NCBI GenBank assembly: GCA_023484105.1
Contig: JAMDBD010000009.1
Coordinates: 1 to 64,000, forward strand
Length of the DNA stretch: 64,000 bases
Origin: Thermoplasmatota archaeon
GTDB taxonomy: Archaea > Thermoplasmatota > Thermoplasmata > Thermoplasmatales > Thermoplasmataceae
Direction of reading: 5' to 3'
Below, one piece after another: positions 1 to 9,402 of the stretch. The notes beneath the pieces were generated by a model that did not search any database, was not told where the DNA came from, and worked only from the letters and a program-made list of their open reading frames with translations. The stretch's first letter is position 1, and every line of letters starts with the position of its first letter. The position numbers and the translations under genes are program-made.

Positions 1-441
1 CTTCTTTCTCTTAACCCGGAACAGTTATCCTTGAAACCGTTCAGCGTTTCAGGGACCTTTGGAAAGCAGTTCAGACACCTACTTGACATCGAGAAATGTT
101 ATGTTGAATCCCTACTCAACGGGTTTCTCGCTTTTTACAGGTCAGATATTGATCATTCCCTTGAAACTAACAGGGAGAGGCTGATTCAGGAATTGGATCG
201 GGAAGATGCAAAGCTTGAAAAATTCTTTAAAGGCATTCGGCGGGAGAAGGCCAACGAGAAATATGTCGATTGCACTCAGGCAGTGCAATATCTGGGTGAT
301 AATAATATAAGGGCATCTCCGGTTCGGATTCTTTCATGGCTCACTGAACATGAAATATTGCATGAAGGGGAACTCTTACTCTATGTCAGAACTGAAAGAA
401 TGGAATTCCCCTGGAGTTGGATGATATGGGGTCTCAAATAG
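1..441 (+). CDS. Unrecognised protein, C-terminal part (5' truncated by window edge)
   Basis: The reading frame is open from the first base of the window, so the true start lies upstream and only about 147 C-terminal residues are seen. A TTG at position 31 could serve as a start but nothing favours it. The visible part is charged and largely helical with no membrane segment, ending in an aromatic-rich tail. I recognise no family. It lies on the same strand as the restriction-methylase pseudogene 225 bases downstream and probably belongs to the same accessory island. Confidence 0.5.
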   Translation, partial: LLSLNPEQLSLKPFSVSGTFGKQFRHLLDIEKCYVESLLNGFLAFYRSDIDHSLETNRERLIQELDREDAKLEKFFKGIRREKANEKYVDCTQAVQYLGDNNIRASPVRILSWLTEHEILHEGELLLYVRTERMEFPWSWMIWGLK

Positions 442-666
442 GCTTGCGTAATCCGTAAAACCCACCCATGGAAACTGACCTGTTTATTTATATATCCCCT
501 CCCCATGTTTTTGCTGTCCGAAAAGGAAATCTTTGTTGGACAATTGGAACCTTCATACAGTTAACTGATTCATTTAACTTGAACAAAGTACACTGATCTA
601 TTTACATATCTGAAAGGGCTTGAACCCTACGCAACATTTTAAGTTGGAAACGATATTAAAGCTTCA

Positions 667-3508
667 ATGACCAAATTCAGACCTCTAGGTAAGTCAGCAG
701 AGAATACTAAAAACAGCTCTCTAACAGGCATGTTGGTTAATCTTGGTCTAGAGGCCTATTTTGAAAGAACAATAAACCTATCTGGCGTGGAGAAACCAGA
801 TATTCAGATTGTGCATAACGGATTCTACTTCATAGAGGCAAAACAGGAGCCAGCAACGATACAGGATGCTACGGCAAAAGCATACAAGTATCAGCAGTCC
901 CTCTCTTCAAATGGGATAATTCCTAAGGCTGTGTTTGGTATTTTGTACTCATCTGAGCCCACTGGATCATGCGAGGTTACTGCATTGTTTAATTACGACC
1001 CTTATTTTTTAAGGAAAAAGCTTGGAAACCTTGAGCAACTTGCGAACTGGATAAAGGAATTTATACTAAATCCTCCCAAATTATCTGAACCAGATGCAGA
1101 CGTAACAATAAACACCCTCAGAGAAATAGTATCCAATCTTACCAGCCAGATGGGTAAGATTTCAGCATCTGAAGTGGAGACGGTCTTTGGAGGGACAAGT
1201 GTTTTCGAGAACATTCTAGAATACAAACCTGGAAACTTGCCAGTCGAACAAATGAGAAGAGCGGCGGCGTTTCTACTTGTGAATCAGTTGCTATTCTACA
1301 GATTGCTGTCCAGGGAAAGCAGTGAGTACCCAGATATTAACGAAGATATCATAAGGAGCCCAGGGGACCTTCTGGTTTATTTTGCAAAAGTTCTAGAGAA
1401 GGATTATGCGGTGGTCTTTGGTTTTGATGTTGCCAGTAAAATTCCCCCCGAGGCTATGGAGCATCTAAGGTCAGCAATAATCACAATAAAGGCCCTTACT
1501 CCTGCAAAATTGCCGCATGACATAGTAGGTAGGATTTTTCATGATTTAATACCATTTGAATTGCGAAAATCCGTTGCAGCTTTCTATACAAACAACCAGG
1601 CAGCTGAAATTCTTGCAGCACTTTCAATTAACAAAGATGATGATAATGTGATTGATTTCGCATGTGGAAGTGGAACTCTTCTCGTGGCAGCCTATCATAT
1701 GAAGCAGATGTACCTTTCTGGTAGCAGAACATTTGACGAAAAGGATCACATAAGGTTCCTTGAGAAAGAGATAACGGGTATAGACATAATGCCATTTGCG
1801 GCACATCTTGCAGCAGTAAATCTCTCACTTCAGGCTCCACTATATGAGACAGAGAGGGTAAGGGTGGCAATTTGGGACTCAACAGAACTAAAGCCAAACA
1901 GGTCAATTCCGGCACTATCAGAAGAACTTACTGAGGCATACAGAAAACCAAAGCTGGAGATGTTCTTTGAAAACCAGCCCAGACCTCAGAAGTACATCAG
2001 GAAAGGTGGTATTGCACTGAATAAAGAGGGACGGACTGAGCTTCAACTCTCGCCTGTAGATGTATGTATAATGAACCCACCGTTCACAAGGCAGGAAAGA
2101 TTACCCGAATACTATAAGGAAAAACTAAAGGAAAGATTCAAGGAATACTCAGGTTACTTCTCAACACAACTTGGGCTTCCATGGGTATTTTATCCTGTTA
2201 GCGGACAGGTTTTTAAAAAAAGGTGGGAGAATTGCATTCGTTTTGCCCGCCACAACTTTGCGACTTAAGTCCTTTGAAGGAATCAGGAAACTACTCTCCG
2301 AAAAATACTGGCTGAAATATGTTGTTGTGAATGGAAGCCGATCTGCATTTTCCGAGAGTACTCAATTCAGGGAGGTTCTCATTGTGGCTGAAAAGGGTAA
2401 AATTATGGGTGATACAATCATTGCAATGTTGAATTCAATGCCTGCTAACAGGGAAGCGGCACTGACTTTTGCAGAATGCATCAGGAAAGGTGAAGGCGAT
2501 GATAAAAAGCAAATATATATTCTGAAAGAAAACCAGTCCTATGTGCTTGAAAACATAAACAGATATCTTGGAGAGAACCAATCCGAAGTTGAAAAACTGC
2601 TTACGAATATTCTTCAGAATACAGATAAACTAAGCAGATGGGAAATTTTTCTCAAAAGAGAGGGATATAATACACTTAGTGGCATTCATATGTGGAAAGG
2701 AGACACAATCTATGCTCAGAAAATGTTCATCCTATTCTCTACTGAAAGAGCAATCAAGAAGCATGACGAATGGTATCTCGATGGAACTACTGGTTCAAGT
2801 ATTATAGCAAAAAATAGAAATAACGGACTCAAGGTTGATATCTCACTTCGACATGTTGTCCCTTCGTTAAGGAGATATTCCGGGCTAGGTAAAATGAATA
2901 TTTCCAAAGAATTGGATTATCTGATTAAAGATGAATTTGACAAGCTAACTTATTTCATAACTGGAATTGGCAAAGAAGACCTTGTTAAGTGGGAAAGAGA
3001 TATAAAAAACAAGAGAGCACATGTTGTTATTGTAGGGAGATTTGATATATCAGCATCCGGAACCAAGTCCTTGGCATACTATTCCGAATCAGAATTTTCT
3101 CCATCTCAGATGTTCTGGCTTATCAAAGGAATCACAGGTGATGATGCAAAAATATTCGCGCTTTTCTGGAACAGTTTCATCAACATTTTGCAGATATTGT
3201 CAAAGAAAAAGGAAACTAGAGGGGCGTTTATTCAGATCCTGGCATACTCGTTTAAGGATTTCAGTGTAATAGATTGTTCAAGAGTCTCAGTTAGCTCAAG
3301 GGAAAATCTAATAAGTTTATTCGATGAGGTTTCACGTATGGACTTACGTTCAGTCCTTAGTAGGTTTGAGACTTTTGACGAAATGCAGGTAAGAATCGAT
3401 AACGCAATACTTGAAGCACTTGAAATACATTACACAGAGACGCAGCTGAGGGAGACTTATTCAATAATAGCAAGGGAAATAAAGAAACTCAAAGGCGTAA
3501 TGAAGTAG
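667..3508 (+). pseudogene. Type IIG-like restriction endonuclease / N6-adenine DNA methyltransferase, frameshifted
   Basis: Two overlapping frames (667-2268 and 2171-3508) together make one protein of about 947 residues. The first has a PD-(D/E)xK nuclease signature (KPD at residues 43-45, EAK near 55), then an N6-methylase domain with the SAM-binding motif FACGSGT near residue 330 and catalytic NPPF near 468. The second continues the methylase fold (GGRIAFVLPA) and has a C-terminal region expected to hold target recognition. Nuclease, methylase and recognition region in one chain is the type IIG layout; no separate specificity subunit is visible. Removing one C from the CC at about 2179-2180 joins the frames as LGLHGYFILLADRF. 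The lesion could be a real inactivation, phase variation or a sequencing error. Confidence 0.8.
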
Positions 3509-3608
3509 ACTGGATATCGCTTGTATACTAAATTGACTTTTAACGCAAACAAATTAAGCATTTAGGTGCATGTACCTCATTTTCTCATTTTTCATCGGCA
3601 CAGGACGG

Positions 3609-3619
3609 CTTTTATATCG
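3609..3619 (+). promoter_or_regulatory. TATA box before the 35-residue ORF
   Basis: The sequence CTTTTATATCG has the archaeal TATA form and lies about 25 bases before the ATG at 3640. That is the spacing expected for a leaderless transcript, and it is the main support for the tiny ORF that follows. Confidence 0.4.
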
Positions 3620-3639
3620 AATAAATCTCAAGGAATACG

Positions 3640-3747
3640 ATGAACGTGAAAGGAACACTTGTCAACATTGATGACGCCGTTATAGATGCGGCAAGAAAAG
3701 AGGGTTACAGGAAGGGATGGGATGAGCTAAGATTAGAGTGGCGATAA
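3640..3747 (+). CDS. Small 35-residue protein, possible antitoxin-like fragment
   Basis: This short ORF (MNVKGTLVNIDD...) begins about 25 bases after a good TATA box and ends with a TAA stop. The product is charged, contains IDDAVIDAARKEG followed by a short helical tail, and loosely resembles the start of a small DNA-binding antitoxin. No partner toxin follows. It may be a genuine micro-gene or the truncated front of a lost gene, between the restriction-methylase and the cytosine methylase. Confidence 0.3.
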   Translation: MNVKGTLVNIDDAVIDAARKEGYRKGWDELRLEWR

Positions 3748-3865
3748 AGACAGAATATGTTCAAACCAATATCAATAATTAAACAATGGGGTTATTTCAC
3801 TCAAATACAAATGCGGGGGTAACCGAAAAGTTTTCCTGGAGGCTCGTACTCTTGTAGTGGTAGTG

Positions 3866-4783
3866 ATGTATAAGGTTTTGGATCTTTTTTCAGGAATGGG
3901 CGGATTTTCTTCCGGTTTTGTTCATGCCGGATTCGATGTTACTGGCGTCGACATTTCAGATCAAGTGGGAATGGCTTATGAGAAATTCACCGGGTCGAAA
4001 TTCTTGAAGATAGACCTCCGAAATGAAGATGTCATCGGAGATTTCGATGTTGTGATAGGTGGTCCCCCCTGCAGACCATGGTCAGCTGTGAACCGGTCAA
4101 AAAGCAGAGGTTCGAAACACAGAGATTTTTACCTTCTAAGCAGGTTCTTTCATCATGTTCTGTTGATGAGGCCGAAAATATTCATACTGGAGAACGTGCC
4201 TCTGCTTCGCAACGATCCTGAGTTTTTTGCCCAGCTTCAACGGGCCGCAGCTGCCGGTTATTCAGTCGCTCACAGAATCTTCAGATACTCGGATTTCGGC
4301 GCAGCAACATCAAGGAGAAGGCTGATCGCTGTCGGAATTCTTGATGGATCAGGCGATGACTTCCTGAATGATCTTGAAAGGATTAAGGGAAACCCTATGG
4401 ATGTCAGATCGGTAATTTCTGATTTCAGATATGCCTGTAAGAGCTGCCTTCCTGACCATGTGTGGCCAAACCTGAATACAGTGGGAAGATATAGGGAAAA
4501 GTATTATTATGGCAGATTTGGCTGGCGGATACTTGAGTGGGATGAGCCTGCTCCATCCTTTGGAAATGTGATGAAAACATACATACTGCACCCTGACTCT
4601 GATCTGGACAGTGGTGAGTATAGACCTGTTTCGGTTCTGGAGGTCTCAAGGATCATGGGGTTCAACCATGGTTTTTCTTTCCCTGAGGGCCTTGGGATGA
4701 GTATCCGGTATCAGATGCTTGTTGATTCGGTGAGTCCTGTATTCTCGAGTGTGCTGTCCCAGGCGGTTCTCAAATTTTTATAG
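3866..4783 (+). CDS. DNA (cytosine-5) methyltransferase
   Basis: The product, about 305 residues, transfers a methyl group from SAM to cytosine C5 in a DNA target. The family motifs appear in order: SAM-binding LFSGMGGFSSGF near the N-terminus, catalytic GGPPC with Cys69, ENV near residue 110, and TSRRRLI near 150. The length is typical of Dcm/HaeIII-type enzymes. GTG starts at 3857 and 3863 and an ATG at 3866 are all possible; I use the ATG. The stop overlaps the next start by one base (TAGTG), coupling it to the mismatch glycosylase. No cognate cytosine-specific endonuclease is visible, so it may be an orphan methylase or serve the convergent kinase/receiver pair. The recognition sequence cannot be read from the protein. 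Confidence 0.92.
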   Translation: MYKVLDLFSGMGGFSSGFVHAGFDVTGVDISDQVGMAYEKFTGSKFLKIDLRNEDVIGDFDVVIGGPPCRPWSAVNRSKSRGSKHRDFYLLSRFFHHVLLMRPKIFILENVPLLRNDPEFFAQLQRAAAAGYSVAHRIFRYSDFGAATSRRRLIAVGILDGSGDDFLNDLERIKGNPMDVRSVISDFRYACKSCLPDHVWPNLNTVGRYREKYYYGRFGWRILEWDEPAPSFGNVMKTYILHPDSDLDSGEYRPVSVLEVSRIMGFNHGFSFPEGLGMSIRYQMLVDSVSPVFSSVLSQAVLKFL

Positions 4784-5436
4784 TGAGAACATTGTCCAGC
4801 GTGGCGCAGAAACTGATCAACTGGTGGAAAATCAACGGTCGAAAGTTCCCTTGGCGTGAGACCTATGACACATACAGAATTTTTGTGGCTGAGATCCTGC
4901 TGCACAGGACAAGAGCAGAGAATGTGATGGGCGTATATGAAAAGTTCCTAGAGAAATTCCCGGACGTGACTGCACTTGCAACCGCCCGTTTCACAGATGT
5001 TGATGCGGTGATCGGAAAGCTGGGGCTGAGATGGCGTTCAATCATGCTTCTAGATGCCGCGAGGCGAATATTGGTACAGTTCAACGGTTCTGTGCCCACC
5101 GAAAAGGAAGTCCTGATGAAGCTTCCAGGAGTTGGCGAGTATATTGCATCAGCAGTTGTGATATTCTCTAGTGGAAAATTCTTACCGCTTCTGGATACGA
5201 ATATTGTAAGGGTTATCTCACGATACCTCGACATACCCAGTTACGACGGCTCAAGGCGGAGTGAAAAATACAGGAGATCTGTTACCAGATTTGTGGGTCT
5301 CGAGGATGTAAGAAATTCTTACTTCTCCATCATTGATCTTGGGGCTCTTGTATGCAGGGCCTCTGCCCCTTCTTGTCCAGTGTGCCCCATAAGAGAAACA
5401 TGCGAATATGCAGCCAAGACAGCAAAGGTGAGGTGA
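4783..5436 (+). CDS. Mig-type T:G mismatch DNA glycosylase (endonuclease III/MutY superfamily)
   Basis: This 217-residue HhH-GPD protein probably removes thymine from T:G mismatches made when 5-methylcytosine deaminates. The helix-hairpin-helix reads LPGVGEY at 114-120 and the catalytic aspartate is D138 in LLDTNIVRV. Tyr120 sits where endonuclease III has its lyase lysine; tyrosine at this place, 18 residues before the aspartate, marks the methylase-linked glycosylase Mig.MthI. The 4Fe-4S loop is complete (Cys191, 198, 201, 207; spacing C-x6-C-x2-C-x5-C). The GTG start overlaps the methylase stop, which fits a repair enzyme paired with a methylase, analogous to bacterial Vsr. A MutY-like A:G activity is a less likely alternative. 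Confidence 0.85.
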   Translation: MRTLSSVAQKLINWWKINGRKFPWRETYDTYRIFVAEILLHRTRAENVMGVYEKFLEKFPDVTALATARFTDVDAVIGKLGLRWRSIMLLDAARRILVQFNGSVPTEKEVLMKLPGVGEYIASAVVIFSSGKFLPLLDTNIVRVISRYLDIPSYDGSRRSEKYRRSVTRFVGLEDVRNSYFSIIDLGALVCRASAPSCPVCPIRETCEYAAKTAKVR

Positions 5437-5441
5437 TCTGA

Positions 5442-6548
5442 TTACTGGACAGTACTGCATTTAATGAAACTACTTATGAGTTCTTCTCTTCTAGGTGAGG
5501 TGTCAGGTGCACCAATACGCATTATATCCCTCATTACAGTTGCCTTTATGTCTTCGGCGTATGGGGATGCTACACTGAGCACTCTTACCCAGTCCTTGAT
5601 GTCACTGTATGGTCTGGTTTCGTAGAATTTCGTGTGTACCACCAATATCCCGCAATCTGACACGTCACTTGGAACCTTCAACGCTACGGTTCGTTCTTTT
5701 TCATCCTGAAGTTTAGGCTTCGTGCCTCCGACATAAGCTTCCTTATCTTTGGGACACGTGAAACAGCGCATCAACAGCACGTTTTTGATTTTTGGATCAC
5801 GGGCGTTTCCTCGATCATCCTTGACAGCCATGTCGCAGGTAGGTGACACAACCAGCCACAATTTACCTTCTGAGTCCTTCAGGACGTCTCCCATGGAAAT
5901 CGGCACCATCTCATCTTTCTGAAGCGGTGGATATATGATCATTGCCTCTGCAGGAATATCATCTGTGCCCGTCATAATGTCCATCCTTCTTGTCAGATAA
6001 CTCACCAGTCTTGAGATCATCATAGCACTGACGGCCCCGTATTCAACCTGATCCTTAGCTTGAAAGACCCTATCTAGGGTCTCAATTGAGATAGAACGGA
6101 ACTGTTTCCTTATCTCGTCTTCAATATTTACTAGAGCCATTCTGTAGCCTAGCAAATCACTAATCTCTTTCGAAAGGTTATTATTAATCGCACTGCTTTT
6201 ATTCACCACTCTGAAGAAATGCCAATTCCTTTTCAGTTTCTCGCTTATATCATCTGTGTAGGCACTGTATATAACAGCAGGAATGAAGAGGCTTTTGCTC
6301 ATCTCAACTAACCCATTAATGGTGCTTTGCACAGAATCTTGTTGATTGGTGAGATTGAGATCGAGCACCATGAGGACATAATTTTCACAAGAATCGACTT
6401 CTATTTCTCCCAGTTCCTGTAGGTCTTTTTTAAAGTCAGGGGTCACGGCCACGTTGTTATTTTTGGCAGCTTCATTTATAGCGACCTCTATGGTTGGCCA
6501 TGTGTTCTGATTATCTTCAACTACGATAACAATATTTTTACGCAGCAT
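5442..6548 (-). CDS. Response-regulator-like protein with unknown C-terminal domain
   Basis: Residues 1 to about 125 form a receiver domain with every key residue: acidic pair E11/D12, phosphoacceptor D63 in LMVLDLNL, S95 and K117. The remaining roughly 240 residues resemble no DNA-binding output domain; they hold a probable beta-rich region with the motif VVSPTCDM, several cysteines and a charged tail. The gene overlaps the upstream kinase-like gene by 11 bases, so the two are co-translated, and it ends five bases from the convergent glycosylase gene. I infer that phosphorylation by the partner controls the C-terminal domain, whose function I cannot name. Confidence 0.7.
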   Translation of the reverse strand: MLRKNIVIVVEDNQNTWPTIEVAINEAAKNNNVAVTPDFKKDLQELGEIEVDSCENYVLMVLDLNLTNQQDSVQSTINGLVEMSKSLFIPAVIYSAYTDDISEKLKRNWHFFRVVNKSSAINNNLSKEISDLLGYRMALVNIEDEIRKQFRSISIETLDRVFQAKDQVEYGAVSAMMISRLVSYLTRRMDIMTGTDDIPAEAMIIYPPLQKDEMVPISMGDVLKDSEGKLWLVVSPTCDMAVKDDRGNARDPKIKNVLLMRCFTCPKDKEAYVGGTKPKLQDEKERTVALKVPSDVSDCGILVVHTKFYETRPYSDIKDWVRVLSVASPYAEDIKATVMRDIMRIGAPDTSPRREELISSFIKCSTVQ

Positions 6549-8700
6549 GTTCCTCCCTCATTTTCGGCAAAGTGACAGTGAATTTTGCACCGCCCGTTTC
6601 GGACGTGCGCTGAAGTTCAATTTTACCGCCATATCGGTTCACAATGTCGTTGTTGACTGCCAGCCCTATTCCAGTTCCTGTGGGCTCCTTGAGGGAAAAG
6701 CCAAGCTCAAATATTTGATCGGTGTCTTCCTCATTTACCCCGGGTCCTGAGTCCTGAAACTCTATTATGATGCTCGCCTCGTTGCTTCTGGCGGATATTC
6801 TGATCTTCGGGACTCCGTCTGGGTTGCTTCCCCTGGGCGCCCAGTATATTGAATTCACTAGAAAATTCGTGAGCATTATCAGAATGTCAGTCTGATTCGC
6901 AACGAAAGAGAGTTGAGGCTCCAGATCAACTATTAATTTTATATTCGACTCCTTCAATTTGATTTCGTAGAGTTCTCTCAGCATGTCAATCACGTCGCTC
7001 AGAAGAACGGTTGTTTGGTTCCTGACCCGGAACCTCATGTATGGCATCATTCTGTCGAAGAGCTTTGCCAGCTGCTTTCCACCCTCTACCATGCTGTCTA
7101 TCATTCTCTTCAACTCGTCAGGTACTTCATTCATATGCTTCTCTATGTATCTGTATCCATCAACTATTGGTACAAGTGCGTTTCTTCCTGAGTGAATGAA
7201 CTCAGCGGCTATCACACCAGCAGTTGCCATCCGATCTCTTCCCAGAATCAGCTCTTCCAGGTCGGAACGTTTTCTATCCATTTCATCTGCTATGTTCAGA
7301 ACGCTCTGCTTTGCTTCATCTGGAAGACCCTTGGAAACTTCACGGAGCTCCTGTGTATCCAGAATATCGAATAGAGCACTGCCTTTTGAAAGCCTCTGGC
7401 TGCGCCGAACCCTGTATCTTATCTCCTCAAGCCTACTCATGAGTATGTATACCGTCTGCTTCAGGTACTCAAATGCTTCATTTTCTATCAGCCCCTCACG
7501 GTCAGTTTTGTCTATCAGGTTCTGGTTGATGTCCGATTTTATGTATATGGCTCCAACTATCTGGTTCGTGCTCAACCTCATTGTGGGATTCTGAACCCGG
7601 CGTATGTTCAGGCCAAGCCAGTCTGTTTTGGGTTTAACAGCGAGAATACCATCCCTCATCAGGCTAAAACCGGAGAAGTCATCGAGTGTTCCACGCAAAC
7701 CTCTGAAATCTTCACGATCCCTGTCCCATGCATAGAGCTTTAGTGAAATTGGCCCGCATCCGCCTTCCAAGACACTTGGATACCTTACTTTTTGATTGGA
7801 CATCGAATCTTTGAGTTCAATAACGCCTGTTATCTTAGTCTCTATATGTATGGATTTCTCATCTAGGTATGAAACTGATCCACTGTATTCCCCCTTTCCA
7901 TTGACAAGGACGCTGATTGAATAGTGTGGGTTCTTCAGCCTTGGGTCTGGTTCAAGGTCAATTGGTTTACCCATGTGAAAAAAAACTATGGAAAATCCTG
8001 AAATGGAAGCATCGAACGGGTGTAAAAGCCTGGAAAGTATAGCCCTAAGCGCACTCACTTTGCTCTGGTCCCACTTTCCTCTTAGGTCAGATATCCCTAT
8101 GATCGTTCCTGTATTGCTTTCCCCGGGAAACGATAGGGTATCATCCTCCGTCAAAAATTCAACTTTCAATGGTCCCGAAGAACCCTCGTCTTCTGAAGGA
8201 GTGACGTTCAATTCATCCATGGGAAGTTTCATCTTTAGATTTATCAGTTTATCATCAGCCGACTTGGTTCTGATTTCTATGGCGTTTCCAAGCCTGAATG
8301 CAGACAGCCTTCCTATCCCCTTTTCACCCAAAACACGCCTCTGTTTTATTGGAGATTTTGAATTACGCTTCTTCCAAGTTGTGCCCACCACCAGCCATGC
8401 ATTCTCTATTGTATCCCAGTTCATTCCTGTCCCGTTATCAGCTATACTGATCCTGTCCTCATCAATTCTGATCTCAACAATAGATGCATCTGCATCGTAG
8501 GAATTTTTTACAAGCTCACTTACCGCAACTTCATCCTTGGAAACAAGTTGCCTGCCGAGCTCAATCAACAGTCTCTGATCGAAACGGAACTTCAATTCCA
8601 CCATCTGGATACGCACTCCACGTTTTTCAACACTATCTGATGTATCATGGCCATGTTCCAGCTCCGCGCTGCTATTGACGCCAATTTTGTTTGACCACAT
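6538..8700 (-). CDS. Double-GHKL ATPase: Hsp90/MORC-like module fused to a histidine-kinase module
   Basis: This 720-residue protein has two ATP-binding modules. The N-terminal one has ELVKNSYDADA (62-72), DNGTGM (88-93) and GEKGIGRLS (125-133), as in Hsp90/MutL/MORC proteins. The C-terminal one is histidine-kinase-like: a divergent phosphoacceptor box FIHSGRN with His503, then an N box near 610, DSGPGV near 650, and a GTGIGLA lid. No membrane segment is seen, so it is cytoplasmic. ATG starts exist at 8700 and 8604; the second begins just before the conserved domain. It overlaps the receiver gene by 11 bases. GHKL ATPases of the MORC/MutL type are known to occur in restriction-modification operons, so a defence or damage-sensing role is plausible but inferred. 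Confidence 0.75.
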   Translation of the reverse strand: MWSNKIGVNSSAELEHGHDTSDSVEKRGVRIQMVELKFRFDQRLLIELGRQLVSKDEVAVSELVKNSYDADASIVEIRIDEDRISIADNGTGMNWDTIENAWLVVGTTWKKRNSKSPIKQRRVLGEKGIGRLSAFRLGNAIEIRTKSADDKLINLKMKLPMDELNVTPSEDEGSSGPLKVEFLTEDDTLSFPGESNTGTIIGISDLRGKWDQSKVSALRAILSRLLHPFDASISGFSIVFFHMGKPIDLEPDPRLKNPHYSISVLVNGKGEYSGSVSYLDEKSIHIETKITGVIELKDSMSNQKVRYPSVLEGGCGPISLKLYAWDRDREDFRGLRGTLDDFSGFSLMRDGILAVKPKTDWLGLNIRRVQNPTMRLSTNQIVGAIYIKSDINQNLIDKTDREGLIENEAFEYLKQTVYILMSRLEEIRYRVRRSQRLSKGSALFDILDTQELREVSKGLPDEAKQSVLNIADEMDRKRSDLEELILGRDRMATAGVIAAEFIHSGRNALVPIVDGYRYIEKHMNEVPDELKRMIDSMVEGGKQLAKLFDRMMPYMRFRVRNQTTVLLSDVIDMLRELYEIKLKESNIKLIVDLEPQLSFVANQTDILIMLTNFLVNSIYWAPRGSNPDGVPKIRISARSNEASIIIEFQDSGPGVNEEDTDQIFELGFSLKEPTGTGIGLAVNNDIVNRYGGKIELQRTSETGGAKFTVTLPKMREEHAA

Positions 8701-8743
8701 TGCCCGCGGTCAATTTGTAAACTACAGTCATCATTCATCACAA

Positions 8744-9310
8744 TCATTTTCCTCCTCTCACCCTCGCAAACATGTCCTGGACCGGTGCCAGAGTAAGGGC
8801 ATAGCCGATGTGATAGCAGTCAAAAGATTCATCAAGCTCGCACCACAGCCTGAGCTGCCCATGCCCATTTTCCCTGATGTAGATATTGAATATGCGCTCC
8901 TTCCCGGTTCCGGCATGGTTCGTCTCCATTATTGTAACGTGATCATCGTAGACATTCACGTGTATCAGTGCATGAAGGTTTTTCCATTTCTCCTTCCACT
9001 CCCCCGGTACGTTGGATATCTCTATTCTCCCCTCATCCTCATGGATCACGACGCCCTTGGCAGTTTCCTCAGCCTTCTTGAGCTGCTCGGCCACTAGTCG
9101 TCCCTTTGAAGTAAGAGATATAAAATATCTCCTTGGTCCCACCTTGGACTCCTGAATAGTCAAATAATCGTCCTTCTGTAAAGCCTCGAGCAAGTTATCA
9201 AGAACCTGATGACTCTTTATTATAGTAAATAAATCGGATTTTTTAGCGGTATCAGTCTTACTCAGCGCTATGAGAACTGATTTGGAATGCTTGAGATCGA
9301 GCGAGTCCAT
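8744..9310 (-). CDS. Winged-helix transcriptional regulator
   Basis: The 188-residue product starts with a winged-helix domain (about residues 5-80: SDLFTIIKSHQVLDNLLEAL..., then a wing ending in RRYFISLTSKG), as in MarR/PadR-like archaeal regulators. The C-terminal half is a probable alpha/beta ligand or dimerisation domain I do not recognise. It is transcribed away from the AbrB-like gene; the shared 120-base gap carries two near-identical palindromes, so it probably represses itself and its neighbour. It lies 43 bases upstream of the kinase gene on the same strand and could also control that pair. Confidence 0.7.
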   Translation of the reverse strand: MDSLDLKHSKSVLIALSKTDTAKKSDLFTIIKSHQVLDNLLEALQKDDYLTIQESKVGPRRYFISLTSKGRLVAEQLKKAEETAKGVVIHEDEGRIEISNVPGEWKEKWKNLHALIHVNVYDDHVTIMETNHAGTGKERIFNIYIRENGHGQLRLWCELDESFDCYHIGYALTLAPVQDMFARVRGGK

Positions 9311-9360
9311 GTACTATGAGTAAAATTACCAATTGTATATTATAGCACGTATAGAGGTAA

Positions 9361-9376
9361 TTGGTACTCTTACCAA
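9361..9376. promoter_or_regulatory. Palindromic operator A (TTGGTA-N4-TACCAA)
   Basis: A perfect 6-base inverted repeat with a four-base spacer, in the divergent gap between the winged-helix and AbrB-like genes. A further half site, TTACCAA, lies at 9326-9332 near the regulator's start codon. Confidence 0.6.
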
Positions 9377-9383
9377 ACAACAA

Positions 9384-9396
9384 CCTTAAATATGTA
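9384..9396 (+). promoter_or_regulatory. Probable TATA box of the AbrB-like gene
   Basis: The AT-rich stretch CCTTAAATATGTA lies between operators A and B and about 40 bases before the ATG at 9432. Its placement suggests that a bound repressor would block transcription. Confidence 0.35.
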
Positions 9397-9402
9397 ACTA
9401 CG

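Noticed and set aside
2165-2270. Programmed frameshift in the restriction-methylase
   Set aside because: No slippery run or pseudoknot is seen at the shift point (only CC); the A-run at 2215 lies after the frames have already changed.
7196-8500. Long antisense frames inside the GHKL kinase gene
   Set aside because: They mirror the codon bias of the real gene and contain no recognisable domain.
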